64,000 nt of DNA from UA16 sp042095135 (GTDB taxonomy: Bacteria; Bacteroidota; Bacteroidia; Flavobacteriales_D; Sanyastnellaceae), in assembly GCA_042095135.1 (NCBI GenBank), contig JBELBV010000006.1, positions 7,191 to 71,190 of the forward strand, given 5' to 3'. The notes under the pieces were generated by a model. It worked only from the letters and a program-made list of their open reading frames with translations, was not told the DNA's origin and ran no database searches. Of this stretch, positions 51,431 through 59,128 are shown piece after piece. The position numbers were made by a program, and so were the translations under genes. Each line of letters opens with the position of its first letter. The first letter of the stretch is position 1.

Positions 51431-51988
51431 TTATTCACCGACCACCACCTTCGCGTAGCGAATCACGGCATCGTTCAGTTTGTAACCGGCTTCCACCACA
51501 TCCACCACTTTGCCGCTGAGTTCGGGCGAGGGAATGCGGGTAATCGCTTCATGGATATCCACGTCAAAGGCGTCACCCGGTTGGACCTCTAATTGCTCGA
51601 CGCCTTGGGCCTTGAGGATTTGCTTGAGCTTGTTGTGGATGAGCTGCTGGCCTTCTTTCAATCCGTTGACGTCTTCCGAATCAGCAGCGGCTGTTTGCGC
51701 GCGTTCGAAATCGTCCAACACCGGTAGCAAGCTTTCCAACACGTCTTTCGAGGCGTTGCGGATCAGGTCGCCGCGTTCGCGCATCGTACGCTTTCGGAAA
51801 TTGTCAAACTCGGCATACAACCGCAGGTAGCGGTCCTGCCAATCCGTCTGTTCTTCCTGCCCGTCCGAGGTGCTTTCCCCTTCAGCCTGCTCCTCAGTAA
51901 CCGCGTCAACCTGGGATTGCTCCTCGGCTGCTTGTGCTTGGGTTTCCGCTTGGTTCGCGGTGGTCTCTTCCACGTTCGACGTATTCAT
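51431..51988 (-). CDS. grpE: Nucleotide exchange factor GrpE
   Basis: Exchange factor for DnaK, 185 residues from the ATG at 51988 (MNTSNVEETT). An acidic/Gln-rich tail of about 50 residues precedes the coiled coil; the core DRYLRLYAEFDNFRKRTMRE, LPVLDDFERA and DIHEAITRIPSPEL is typical. A start 23 codons upstream (52057) is in frame but adds an unconserved segment. It begins the run with dnaJ. Confidence 0.95.
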   Translation of the reverse strand: MNTSNVEETTANQAETQAQAAEEQSQVDAVTEEQAEGESTSDGQEEQTDWQDRYLRLYAEFDNFRKRTMRERGDLIRNASKDVLESLLPVLDDFERAQTAAADSEDVNGLKEGQQLIHNKLKQILKAQGVEQLEVQPGDAFDVDIHEAITRIPSPELSGKVVDVVEAGYKLNDAVIRYAKVVVGE

Positions 51989-52075
51989 GTCTGGGGTACT
52001 TTCCTTGATTTGCTTCACCCTGTCCAAATCCAATGCCACACTGCAGCAACCGGACAACCTGTCAGGTCAACCGGA

Positions 52076-52633
52076 TCAGAAGGATTTGACGTGCTTGTCG
52101 ATTTGTCGGTGCAATTCGAATCCGCGCAGGTTCTTGCCCACAATCACCCCATTCTCATCTATGAGGAAACTCATAGGGATGGAATTGACACCATACATGG
52201 CGGCCGCTTCGCTTTGCCAGCGTTTGAGGTCGGAGACGTGCCATTTCCAATCGAGTTGGTCTTGAGCGATAGCCGACTCCCAGCGGGCCACGTCGCTGTC
52301 CAAGGACACGCTGAACACTTCGAAGCCGTCGGCTGATTTGAATTTGGCCTTTTTGTACTTGTTGTACGCGTTGACCACGTTTGGGTTTTCCCGGCGGCAC
52401 GGGCCGCACCACGAGGCCCAGAAATCTACGAGCACCAAGCTGCCGCGCAGGTCGCTCAACTTCATGGTCTTGCCTTTGGGGTTGGAAAGGGCGATCTCCG
52501 GAGCGGTGTCGCCGATGGCCGTTCCGACCTTGTTCGTTGGAATTACAGCAGCGGAATCGGGCGCCTCAACGGGCGATGCAAAAAAGATCGCAGCAGCGAG
52601 CGCCAAGGACCCGAGGGTGGTTTTCAAAATCAT
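52076..52633 (-). CDS. TlpA-like periplasmic thiol-disulfide oxidoreductase
   Basis: A 185-residue protein with a signal peptide (residues 1-22) and a thioredoxin fold: DFWASWCGPCRRENP holds the CxxC motif, SVSLDSDVARWESAI and GVNSIPMSFLIDENG (cis-proline region) follow. It should act in the periplasm as a reductant, in the ResA/TlpA group. No cytochrome maturation gene is adjacent. A weak TAAATTGC box lies 4 nt before the ATG. Confidence 0.9.
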   Translation of the reverse strand: MILKTTLGSLALAAAIFFASPVEAPDSAAVIPTNKVGTAIGDTAPEIALSNPKGKTMKLSDLRGSLVLVDFWASWCGPCRRENPNVVNAYNKYKKAKFKSADGFEVFSVSLDSDVARWESAIAQDQLDWKWHVSDLKRWQSEAAAMYGVNSIPMSFLIDENGVIVGKNLRGFELHRQIDKHVKSF

Positions 52634-52650
52634 GAAGGCAATTTACGCAA

Positions 52651-53961
52651 TCAATCGACCCGTTCAATGCGGGCACCCAGCGCTTTTAACCTTCCTTCGA
52701 TGTCTTGGTAACCGCGGTCGATCTGGCCGATGTTGTGGATCACCGATTGGCCCTCGGCCGAGAGCGCTGCAATGAGGAGTGAAACCCCGGCACGGATGTC
52801 GGGCGACGTCATGGTCACGCCGCGAAGCGGACTCTTGCGGTCCATGCCAATGACGGTGGCGCGGTGCGGGTCGCACAGAATTATTTGTGCCCCCATGTCG
52901 ATGAGCTTATCCGTGAAGAATAGACGGCTCTCAAACATTTTTTGGTGGATCAGCACGCTGCCTTTGGCTTGCGTGGCGGTCACCAACACGATGGACAACA
53001 AATCCGGCGTGAAACCCGGCCACGGTGCGTCCGACACGGTGAGGATGGAGCCGTCGATGAAGGTTTCGATTTCGTAGGAATCTTGCGCAGGCACAAAAAT
53101 GTCGTCGCCACGGCGCTCGAGTTGAATGCCGAGTTTTTGGAACACCTTGGGGATGACGCCGAGCTCGTCATATGCCACATCCTTGATGGTGATGTCACTC
53201 TGCGTCATGGCCGCCAAGCCGATGAAACTGCCGATCTCAATCATGTCGGGCAGGCATCGGTGGTCCGTTCCGCCGAGTGAGTCGACGCCTTCGATGGTTA
53301 GCAGGTTGGAGCCGATGCCACTGATCTTGCCGCCCATCCTGTTGATCATTTTGCAGAGCTGCTGCAGATAGGGCTCGCACGCTGCGTTATAAATGCTCGT
53401 AGTCCCTTGAGCCATGCACGCCGCCATGACAATGTTGGCGGTGCCGGTGACCGACGCTTCATCGAGCAGCATGTTGGCACCCTTGAGTCCATTGGGTGCA
53501 CTGGCTTGGAAAAAACCGGTTTTACCGTCGTAGGTAAAGGTCGCACCGAGCGTTTCAAACCCGATAAAGTGGGTGTCCATGCGGCGGCGCCCGATCTTGT
53601 CGCCACCTGGCTTTGGGAGTGCGCCCACACCAAAACGCGCCAGCAATGGCCCCAAAATCATGGTCGAGCCTCGCAGGGATCCGCCCTTCTGCCTGAATTC
53701 TTCGGTGCTGAAGTAGTCCAGGTTGACGTCGTCCGCTTGGAAGCGGTAAGCTCCTGGTCCTTTGCGTTGGATTTTGACGCCCATGCTCGCCAGCAAGTCA
53801 ATCAACTTGTTGACATCGACAATATCGGGGAGGTTCGAAATGGTAACCGGTTCCGCCGTCAAGAGCACCGCACACAATATCTGCAGCGCCTCATTCTTGG
53901 CTCCTTGCGGGATGACTTCACCGGACAGCCGCTTCCCTCCTTCTATGATAAAACTGGACAT
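52651..53961 (-). CDS. murA: UDP-N-acetylglucosamine 1-carboxyvinyltransferase
   Basis: First committed step of peptidoglycan synthesis, 436 residues. Motifs: IPQGAKNEALQIL (the lysine-asparagine site), the loop GGDKIGRRRMDTHF, and VTGTANIVMAACM. At the loop the residue that is Cys115 in E. coli is Asp121 here. A Cys-to-Asp exchange at this site is known to make MurA insensitive to fosfomycin while keeping activity. ATG at 53961 is used because it matches the family start (MSSFIIEGG). Confidence 0.96.
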   Translation of the reverse strand: MSSFIIEGGKRLSGEVIPQGAKNEALQILCAVLLTAEPVTISNLPDIVDVNKLIDLLASMGVKIQRKGPGAYRFQADDVNLDYFSTEEFRQKGGSLRGSTMILGPLLARFGVGALPKPGGDKIGRRRMDTHFIGFETLGATFTYDGKTGFFQASAPNGLKGANMLLDEASVTGTANIVMAACMAQGTTSIYNAACEPYLQQLCKMINRMGGKISGIGSNLLTIEGVDSLGGTDHRCLPDMIEIGSFIGLAAMTQSDITIKDVAYDELGVIPKVFQKLGIQLERRGDDIFVPAQDSYEIETFIDGSILTVSDAPWPGFTPDLLSIVLVTATQAKGSVLIHQKMFESRLFFTDKLIDMGAQIILCDPHRATVIGMDRKSPLRGVTMTSPDIRAGVSLLIAALSAEGQSVIHNIGQIDRGYQDIEGRLKALGARIERVD

Positions 53962-54110
53962 GGTCGTTTCGATTGACAGTTCGCAGCACACAAAACGAAT
54001 GGATCATTGCCTCGCCCGTTGCCGCCTTTCGAAATAACGGCGCAAGGTCGCCCTGCCGTCTGTTCGACGGAAAACTTTTCAACCCCAAAAATTGGAATGC
54101 CCCGGGGCGT

Positions 54111-54734
54111 CTAGCGCTTGCGCTTTTTGCCGCGGTGGCGATCGAGTGCGTCGCTCGTCTTGCGCTTGCTCTTTAAGATCTCAGCCGAGCTCACGAGCTC
54201 AGCATCTTCAGGCAAGGTCAGCGCGCCTTCACTCATCTCTTTGATTTGCTCGCGGATGAGGGAATTCTCAACTGTGCTCTTATTCCACGTCAAGAAGTGA
54301 CGCTTCATCAAGTTGCCGACGGTAATGACCAGAGCAGCTTTCTCCTCTCCTTCTTCGTAGGTCTTGGCCTTTTCAATGAGGTCGCGTGTCAATTGGCCAT
54401 AGTGCCCCAAGCGCGACATCGCACCGGGATAATTCAATCGGCCGGGTGCCTCTGAGCGGCTCTCGGGCGTTGGGCGTTCCACCGGGCAGTCGACGTCCAA
54501 GTCGAATCCTGCCATGAGGAACAACTGGCCCCACAATTTTTTCTGCACCTCATCCGCGTCCCCTTCTTGAGCGACGACGGAACCCATGACGCTGACGATG
54601 GCCGCTGCGCATTTATTGCGCTCCTCTTTGTCGGCGATGGATTTCAGATGATCGACCATCTCCTGGATGGTGCGACCGTATTCCGGGATGACCAAATCCC
54701 GGCGGGTGCTGTTGTAGGTCATTTCAACTAACAT
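54111..54734 (-). CDS. DUF4290 protein
   Basis: A 207-residue protein of the Bacteroidota-specific DUF4290 family, commonly found beside murA, as here (149-bp gap). Sequence features: MTYNSTRRDLVIPEYGRTI near the start, mostly helical, and a basic, lysine-rich end (RHRGKKRKR). Function unknown. ATG at 54734 lies 4 nt after TACCTTTA; an ATG at 54722 is an alternative. Confidence 0.85.
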   Translation of the reverse strand: MLVEMTYNSTRRDLVIPEYGRTIQEMVDHLKSIADKEERNKCAAAIVSVMGSVVAQEGDADEVQKKLWGQLFLMAGFDLDVDCPVERPTPESRSEAPGRLNYPGAMSRLGHYGQLTRDLIEKAKTYEEGEEKAALVITVGNLMKRHFLTWNKSTVENSLIREQIKEMSEGALTLPEDAELVSSAEILKSKRKTSDALDRHRGKKRKR

Positions 54735-54738
54735 GCGG

Positions 54739-54746
54739 TAAAGGTA
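54739..54746 (-). promoter_or_regulatory. -7-type box TACCTTTA, 4 nt before the DUF4290 start
   Basis: One base off TAnnTTTG on the minus strand, then CCGC and the ATG at 54734. Confidence 0.3.
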
Positions 54747-54761
54747 TGGAAACCCCTACAG

Positions 54762-55379
54762 TTAGCAGACAAGCAGGCTTTCCGATTGCACAAACGACCG
54801 GGCTTCGGTTTGTATGCGCATCCAAAATAGCGCGAATGGCGCTTCGAGGCCGTCGAATCCAGCCGCATCCGCCGCTTCGAACAACCGGTGCAACGGGCTG
54901 GTGGTCTGGAGGCGTTGCTCGAGCCGCGCATCCATCGAGCGGCACACATCAAGCATACCCTCTCGTGACCCGTACTGCACGAGCCAATCGTGTGCTACCA
55001 TGGCGCGGAGGAACCGTTGGCTGCGGGCAGGCATTTCAACCGTGCGGTTGAGCAAGTCGTTCTGCGCAGCGTCCGCGAACTCCCGGAGGGATGTCTCTGG
55101 GTGGAGTCGGGCGAAATTCTTCGCCAAAAAGTGGTCGTACAGCAAGTCCACGCCGACGCCGGAAAACCGACCAAGCACCGGCCGAATCGCTGCCCGGGCC
55201 GCCCGAGCCTCGGGAGCTGTATCGGCATAAGAATCAATCCAACGGTGCAGCACAACGCCGTTGGCGATGGGCGCTGCATAGGCCTTGAACGGGTCGCCTT
55301 TGACGGCGTCGCCGATGAAGTTGCCCAGGCGCAAATCCGAATCCCCTCCACTCAATACCAAGTGCGCCAAGTAGTTCAT
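54762..55379 (-). CDS. Acyl-carrier-protein phosphodiesterase-like protein
   Basis: A 205-residue protein of the AcpH family, which removes 4'-phosphopantetheine from acyl carrier protein. Features: MNYLAHLVLSGG, RLGNFIGDAVKG, GVVLHRWIDSYAD and DLLYDHFLAKNFARLH, with the His/Asp residues of an HD-like metal site. Called on motif pattern; activity not certain. ATG at 55379 is preferred to 55412 because the former matches the family start. Confidence 0.82.
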   Translation of the reverse strand: MNYLAHLVLSGGDSDLRLGNFIGDAVKGDPFKAYAAPIANGVVLHRWIDSYADTAPEARAARAAIRPVLGRFSGVGVDLLYDHFLAKNFARLHPETSLREFADAAQNDLLNRTVEMPARSQRFLRAMVAHDWLVQYGSREGMLDVCRSMDARLEQRLQTTSPLHRLFEAADAAGFDGLEAPFALFWMRIQTEARSFVQSESLLVC

Positions 55380-55383
55380 GCGG

Positions 55384-55413
55384 CAAACATCGAAAATTCG
55401 CGGCGAACCCAAA
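55384..55413 (-). promoter_or_regulatory. Promoter of the AcpH-like gene
   Basis: Minus strand: TTTG, 18 nt, GATGTTTG, then CCGC and the ATG at 55379. The -7 element has G for T at its first base. Confidence 0.4.
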
Positions 55414-55429
55414 GATTTTTAGGGAATGC

Positions 55430-55461
55430 TTTGGGGCAAAGGAATGTCTTGCGTAATTTTG
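55430..55461 (+). promoter_or_regulatory. Promoter of tRNA-Gly
   Basis: TTTG, 20 nt, then TAATTTTG (exact TAnnTTTG). The tRNA begins 35 nt after the box. Confidence 0.65.
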
Positions 55462-55495
55462 CCGTCCGCTTTGTTTCAAAGGAAACAGCGCACAA

Positions 55496-55568
55496 GCGAG
55501 AATAGCTCAGTTGGTAGAGCACAACCTTGCCAAGGTTGGGGTCGCGAGTTCGAGTCTCGTTTCTCGCT
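55496..55568 (+). tRNA. tRNA-Gly (anticodon GCC)
   Basis: A complete cloverleaf: acceptor GCGAGAA / TTCTCGC, D arm GCTC/GAGC, anticodon stem CAACC/GGTTG around TTGCCAA (GCC at 55529-55531), T arm GCGAG-TTCGAGT-CTCGT, discriminator T. The CCA end is not encoded. Confidence 0.97.
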
Positions 55569-55573
55569 CAACG

Positions 55574-55601
55574 AAAAGCCTTCCACTACGGGAGGCTTTT
55601 T
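55574..55601 (+). terminator. Intrinsic terminator after tRNA-Gly
   Basis: Stem AAAAGCCTTCC / GGGAGGCTTTT with one wobble, then T5. It is 5 nt past the tRNA, before the cyclophilin gene. Confidence 0.8.
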
Positions 55602-55623
55602 CATTCATAGTAATCGATTCACC

Positions 55624-56055
55624 ATGCACGCAAAAATCACCACCGACCGCGGTACAATGACCGTGGAATTCTTTGAAAACGATGCACCCAATACGGTCGC
55701 GAACTTCGTCAAGCTCGCCAAAGAAGGGTTCTACGACGGCTTGAAATTTCACCGGGTCATTCCAGGATTCGTTGCCCAAGGTGGTTGCCCGCAAGGCATC
55801 GGCAGCGGCGGCCCGGGGTACAGCATCGATTGCGAATTGGACGGCGACAATCAATTCCACGACCTCGGCGTCCTTTCGATGGCGCACGCCGGGCGCAACA
55901 CCGGTGGTTCGCAGTTCTTCATTGTGCACAGCCGCGAAGCGACGGCGCACCTCGACCGCAACCACACGTGCTTTGGCAAGGTCACTGAAGGACTCGACAT
56001 CGTGACGCAAATCGCCGAAGGCGACACGTTTTCGGTCGAGGTCATAGAGGACTGA
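55624..56055 (+). CDS. Cyclophilin-type peptidyl-prolyl isomerase
   Basis: A 143-residue cytosolic isomerase without signal peptide. Active-site signature FHRVIPGFVAQGG, then SMAHAGRNTGGSQFFIVHS and LDRNHTCFGKV. Start at 55624 (MHAKITTDRG) is the family start; earlier in-frame codons run through the tRNA and are rejected. Confidence 0.93.
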   Translation: MHAKITTDRGTMTVEFFENDAPNTVANFVKLAKEGFYDGLKFHRVIPGFVAQGGCPQGIGSGGPGYSIDCELDGDNQFHDLGVLSMAHAGRNTGGSQFFIVHSREATAHLDRNHTCFGKVTEGLDIVTQIAEGDTFSVEVIED

Positions 56056-56075
56056 TTCGCGCTCAACGACTTGAG

Positions 56076-56102
56076 AAAAGCGGCTTCGGGCCGCTTTTTT
56101 TT
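56076..56102 (+). terminator. Intrinsic terminator after the cyclophilin gene
   Basis: Stem AAAAGCGGC / GCCGCTTTT with loop TTCGG, then T8. It lies 20 nt past the cyclophilin stop. Confidence 0.9.
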
Positions 56103-56135
56103 GTGACCTACGGGGGAGGCAGTACTTTGAGCCTT

Positions 56136-56828
56136 ATGTACAATCCCACTCGGTTTGAATTCACCAATGGTTGGCTCCTGCTTACCCTACTCTTCGTGCT
56201 GATTGCATCCGGTTGTTCGATCGAAAAGCGCACCCTACTGTCCGGATTCCATTTGGAACACCGAGGGAAACCGGTGCAAGTGCATCCTACCTTATTGAAC
56301 GCAGTCGATGGTATTGATTTTGCACAACACAGACGACCGGGCATGATGCACCACGTTGAACAGGCTTCAACTTCGTTGGGGCCGCTGCCGTTCAAATTGA
56401 ATCCCTTGGCACCAACACGACTCGGCGCCAGTCAAGAAATTCCAAGCGCCCTAGTCGCGTTTGAACCCGTTCTGAATACAAAGCGGCTTCAGTTGAGCCT
56501 GGAACCGGAAGAGGATTTGACTGCGATGAAACAATCTGCACAGACGAAAGCATGGACCCGGTTCGCTCTTGCCATCACGTCTGTGGTATTGGGCATGTTA
56601 TGGGGAGGTGGCCCTTTTGTTGCACTTTTCGCCGGGATTTTCCTCATCTCCGCTTTCAAGTGGCGGACCATTGCGCGCAGAGAGGATTTGCTCCGGATTC
56701 AGAGCCAGAAGGAGATCAAAAAAAGCGAGCGAACCCCAAGGCAGAAATTCTTCGGAGTGTTTACGTGGCTCTTTGCCATTCCCATATCGATTGTTCTCTT
56801 CATCCTGTTTTTGTTCAGGGACTTTTAA
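56136..56828 (+). CDS. Lipoprotein with two C-terminal membrane helices
   Basis: A 230-residue protein. It has a signal helix and lipobox ASGC (C27), then CSIEKRTLLSGFHLEHRGK, a pattern seen in a group of Bacteroidota proteins. Two hydrophobic helices follow (about 144-175, TRFALAITSVVLGMLWGGG, and about 207-230, FFGVFTWLFAIPISIVLFI). The combination of lipidation and membrane helices is uncommon. No family name is given. ATG at 56136 is used; upstream frame is unsupported. Confidence 0.7.
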   Translation: MYNPTRFEFTNGWLLLTLLFVLIASGCSIEKRTLLSGFHLEHRGKPVQVHPTLLNAVDGIDFAQHRRPGMMHHVEQASTSLGPLPFKLNPLAPTRLGASQEIPSALVAFEPVLNTKRLQLSLEPEEDLTAMKQSAQTKAWTRFALAITSVVLGMLWGGGPFVALFAGIFLISAFKWRTIARREDLLRIQSQKEIKKSERTPRQKFFGVFTWLFAIPISIVLFILFLFRDF

Positions 56829-56971
56829 GGTGAGCATTTCTTGAGCAAGTAAAGCACATCCGGGCTGCTTCAAAAGCGTTTTACCTTTACCTGCATTCCA
56901 ACGCTAACACTGGCAGTCGACAAGAACAATCGAACCAGGCTGAGCCTTCTTTATTGAACTACACTTTGGCT

Positions 56972-58465
56972 ATGAGAATTCCAACTTCACTCTTCCTGAC
57001 TATGCTTCCATTCTGCATTGCGGCACAGATCGTACCAAGCGAGTCCACTTACAATGAAGGTATCGTATGGGAATCTGTTTTCACCGACGGGCCGGAAGGA
57101 AAAGTCAACCGAGGTCTTGTCGATTCAGAGGGGCACGCGGTCTGCGTATCTATGCCCGAAAATCAGGCCCGGGTCCATAAAATTGATGGTAGCGATGGTG
57201 CACTCATCTGGTCTGTCGCATTCACCGATCGTATTGGATTTGGCATCTGTGAAATTCAGGGAAATGATGGCGAGCCGGATTACATCGTAACGGGTGGAGC
57301 AGGCGAAACCCAGGAATGCTGGTTGGCCCGCATCGAGGGATCAGATGGTGGTTTAATGTGGGAAAGCATCATTGACCATGCAGGCCAAAATTGGCAATTC
57401 GATGGGATACGAACAGCCATGGTGGGCGATGATGGGTACATCTATGCATCTGGCTTCACCGGTGGCGATGAGCCGAACACCGTTTTTGTCGTTTTCGCTG
57501 GGACAGAAACCGTTGTAAAAGCCAATCCTGTGAATGGAGAAATCGAATGGACATCGTTTCTCCCTGTCTCCGAATATGGCTTAGCTACCGTGCAAGATGC
57601 AGATGGAAATTTGTACACCGCTGGGGTGATGTACGATGAAGGCTGGTGCATTACCAAACGCTCCGTGGACGGTGAGGTGCTGTGGACCACGTTCATAGAG
57701 GCCACAACAGAAATCTATCCCTACGATTTGGCCATAAGCGAAGACGACCGATTGTACTACGGAGGGCATCGTGGCCGCGAGGGCGAAGGCGACCCTTTCG
57801 ACTATTCTTGCGCTGCACTAGACACCAATGGAGAATTGATCTGGCTCAACCATTACGCAAACCCGAGGGGGTACAGTCTTTCACACATCCGAAATGAATT
57901 GTACGGAATTGAAGCTGGGACAGATGGTATCTACATGTTTGGCGGATCAGGGGATGAAAGCGGCTACAGTGAAACGAATCAACCTTTTCCATCGTCGGAT
58001 GTTTGGGTGGGTTGGGTGCTGCATGCAAATTGGGAAGGTGACATTTCGGATAGCTATGTTTTTTGCCACGATGGTGTCAATTCAGCGACGGAATACGGAG
58101 CCCTCATTGATGGCGGATTTTTCATTTTCAATGACACCGATGCAGGAGGAGATACAGAACTGGGGGTAATGAAAATTCTGAATGGAAGCAATCCTTCAGG
58201 TCAAACAGCAACCTCAGACGCGGGGGGGTATGATTTTGAAATTTTCCCAAACCCGAACAACGGGCATTTTCGAGTTTCCGGGCTCGATCCCAATGAACAA
58301 ACTGAAGTGTTCGTCTTCGATGCCCAAGGAAAACTAGTTTACGCCAAAACTATCGTGGCCCCGAGCATTCTAATTGATGTATCAGTATTGTGCGCTGGCC
58401 CCTATTTCGTTCGCATCGCGCCTGAAGGACAAAGCTCTTCACGCCATACGATGATCATCGAATAG
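56972..58465 (+). CDS. Secreted beta-propeller-like protein with T9SS domain
   Basis: A 497-residue exported protein. Signal peptide 1-18 (MRIPTSLFLTMLPFCIAAQ). The body has repeats like SDGGLMWESII, NGEIEWTSFLPV, DGEVLWTTFIEA and NGELIWLNHYA, which resemble PQQ/YVTN-type propeller blades. The last 75 or so residues are a type A sorting domain: FEIFPNPNNGHFRVSGL, VFDAQGKLVYAK, AGPYFVRIAPEG. Ligand or enzyme role unknown. Confidence 0.85.
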   Translation: MRIPTSLFLTMLPFCIAAQIVPSESTYNEGIVWESVFTDGPEGKVNRGLVDSEGHAVCVSMPENQARVHKIDGSDGALIWSVAFTDRIGFGICEIQGNDGEPDYIVTGGAGETQECWLARIEGSDGGLMWESIIDHAGQNWQFDGIRTAMVGDDGYIYASGFTGGDEPNTVFVVFAGTETVVKANPVNGEIEWTSFLPVSEYGLATVQDADGNLYTAGVMYDEGWCITKRSVDGEVLWTTFIEATTEIYPYDLAISEDDRLYYGGHRGREGEGDPFDYSCAALDTNGELIWLNHYANPRGYSLSHIRNELYGIEAGTDGIYMFGGSGDESGYSETNQPFPSSDVWVGWVLHANWEGDISDSYVFCHDGVNSATEYGALIDGGFFIFNDTDAGGDTELGVMKILNGSNPSGQTATSDAGGYDFEIFPNPNNGHFRVSGLDPNEQTEVFVFDAQGKLVYAKTIVAPSILIDVSVLCAGPYFVRIAPEGQSSSRHTMIIE

Positions 58466-58495
58466 TCAACGGCACGAGGAACCAACTAACCTGGT

Positions 58496-58924
58496 TTAAT
58501 CCAAGCGATTCCAAACGCAATCCCTGAACACGCCATTGCACCGGTCTTTCACGGCGTTGCGCCGGATTCGGTAATCGGTTCGTATTGTTTCGCCAACGAG
58601 CAAGGCGAATTCACTGGATGCACTGTCCGGATATAGGATAACGGCAATGACCGTATCGACTTGAAGAAAATCATACGTGCCGGAGTGCAGTTCGCCGTCG
58701 GCAAATTCAAACCGATAGGCACCGGGTATACCGTCAGAAATGTCGTCATCGTCAAATACCATTCGCTCTGGACCGGTAGCCTGGCATGATGAACAGCCGC
58801 GATCAGCATCGATGAGGTAGGTTCCGAGGATTTGCTCCTGAACGGGCTCGCATCCGGAGATGAGCATGAGTGCAAATCCCACACACAATGAACGTTGTAG
58901 GATGGTTCGGAACGAGCGCGTCAT
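58496..58924 (-). CDS. Small lipoprotein of unknown function
   Basis: A 142-residue predicted lipoprotein: signal peptide and lipobox LISGC, mature protein with a CSSC pair and several more cysteines (RCNGVFRDC), and a beta-rich middle (YRFEFADGELHSGTYDF). No family recognised. ATG at 58924 follows a GTG at 58930; either may be used. Converges with the T9SS gene at a spacing of 30 bp. Confidence 0.7.
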   Translation of the reverse strand: MTRSFRTILQRSLCVGFALMLISGCEPVQEQILGTYLIDADRGCSSCQATGPERMVFDDDDISDGIPGAYRFEFADGELHSGTYDFLQVDTVIAVILYPDSASSEFALLVGETIRTDYRIRRNAVKDRCNGVFRDCVWNRLD

Positions 58925-58944
58925 TTTCACATCTTCAATGTAAC

Positions 58945-58983
58945 CAAAAAAACGGGAGACCGCATCGCTGCAATCTCCCGTTT
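58945..58983 (-). terminator. Intrinsic terminator after tRNA-Leu
   Basis: Minus strand: stem AAACGGGAGA / TCTCCCGTTT with a 14-nt loop, then T-rich. Its first stem base is the last A of the encoded CCA of the tRNA, so the terminator is fused to the tRNA 3' end. Confidence 0.85.
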
Positions 58984-59070
58984 GGTACCCGGAGCGGGAC
59001 TTGAACCCGCACGACCCTTCGGGTCAACAGATTTTAAGTCTGTCGTGTCTACCAATTCCACCATCCAGGC
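58983..59070 (-). tRNA. tRNA-Leu (anticodon TAA)
   Basis: Class II tRNA of 85 nt plus CCA. Acceptor GCCTGGA / TCCGGGT (two wobbles), D arm GTGGAATTGGTAGACAC, anticodon stem ACAGA/TCTGT around CTTAAAA (TAA at 59034-59036), variable arm GACCC-GAA-GGGTC and T arm GCGGG-TTCAAGT-CCCGC, discriminator A. The CCA is encoded. Confidence 0.95.
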
Positions 59071-59092
59071 AGGTGGCCTCATCGAGACCGGA

Positions 59093-59100
59093 CAAATTTA
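59093..59100 (-). promoter_or_regulatory. -7 box TAAATTTG of tRNA-Leu
   Basis: Exact TAnnTTTG match on the minus strand, 22 nt before the tRNA 5' end. No exact -33 TTG is seen at 19-20 nt. Confidence 0.5.
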
Positions 59101-59128
59101 GGCCAAAAAAGCAGGAACACAGGGTTGG

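Noticed and set aside
55426..55623. Long N-terminal extension of the cyclophilin
   Set aside because: The frame reads through tRNA-Gly and its terminator; the conserved protein starts at 55624.
58466..58495. Weak hairpin AACCA/TGGTT between the T9SS gene and the convergent lipoprotein
   Set aside because: Only five base pairs and no T run on either side.
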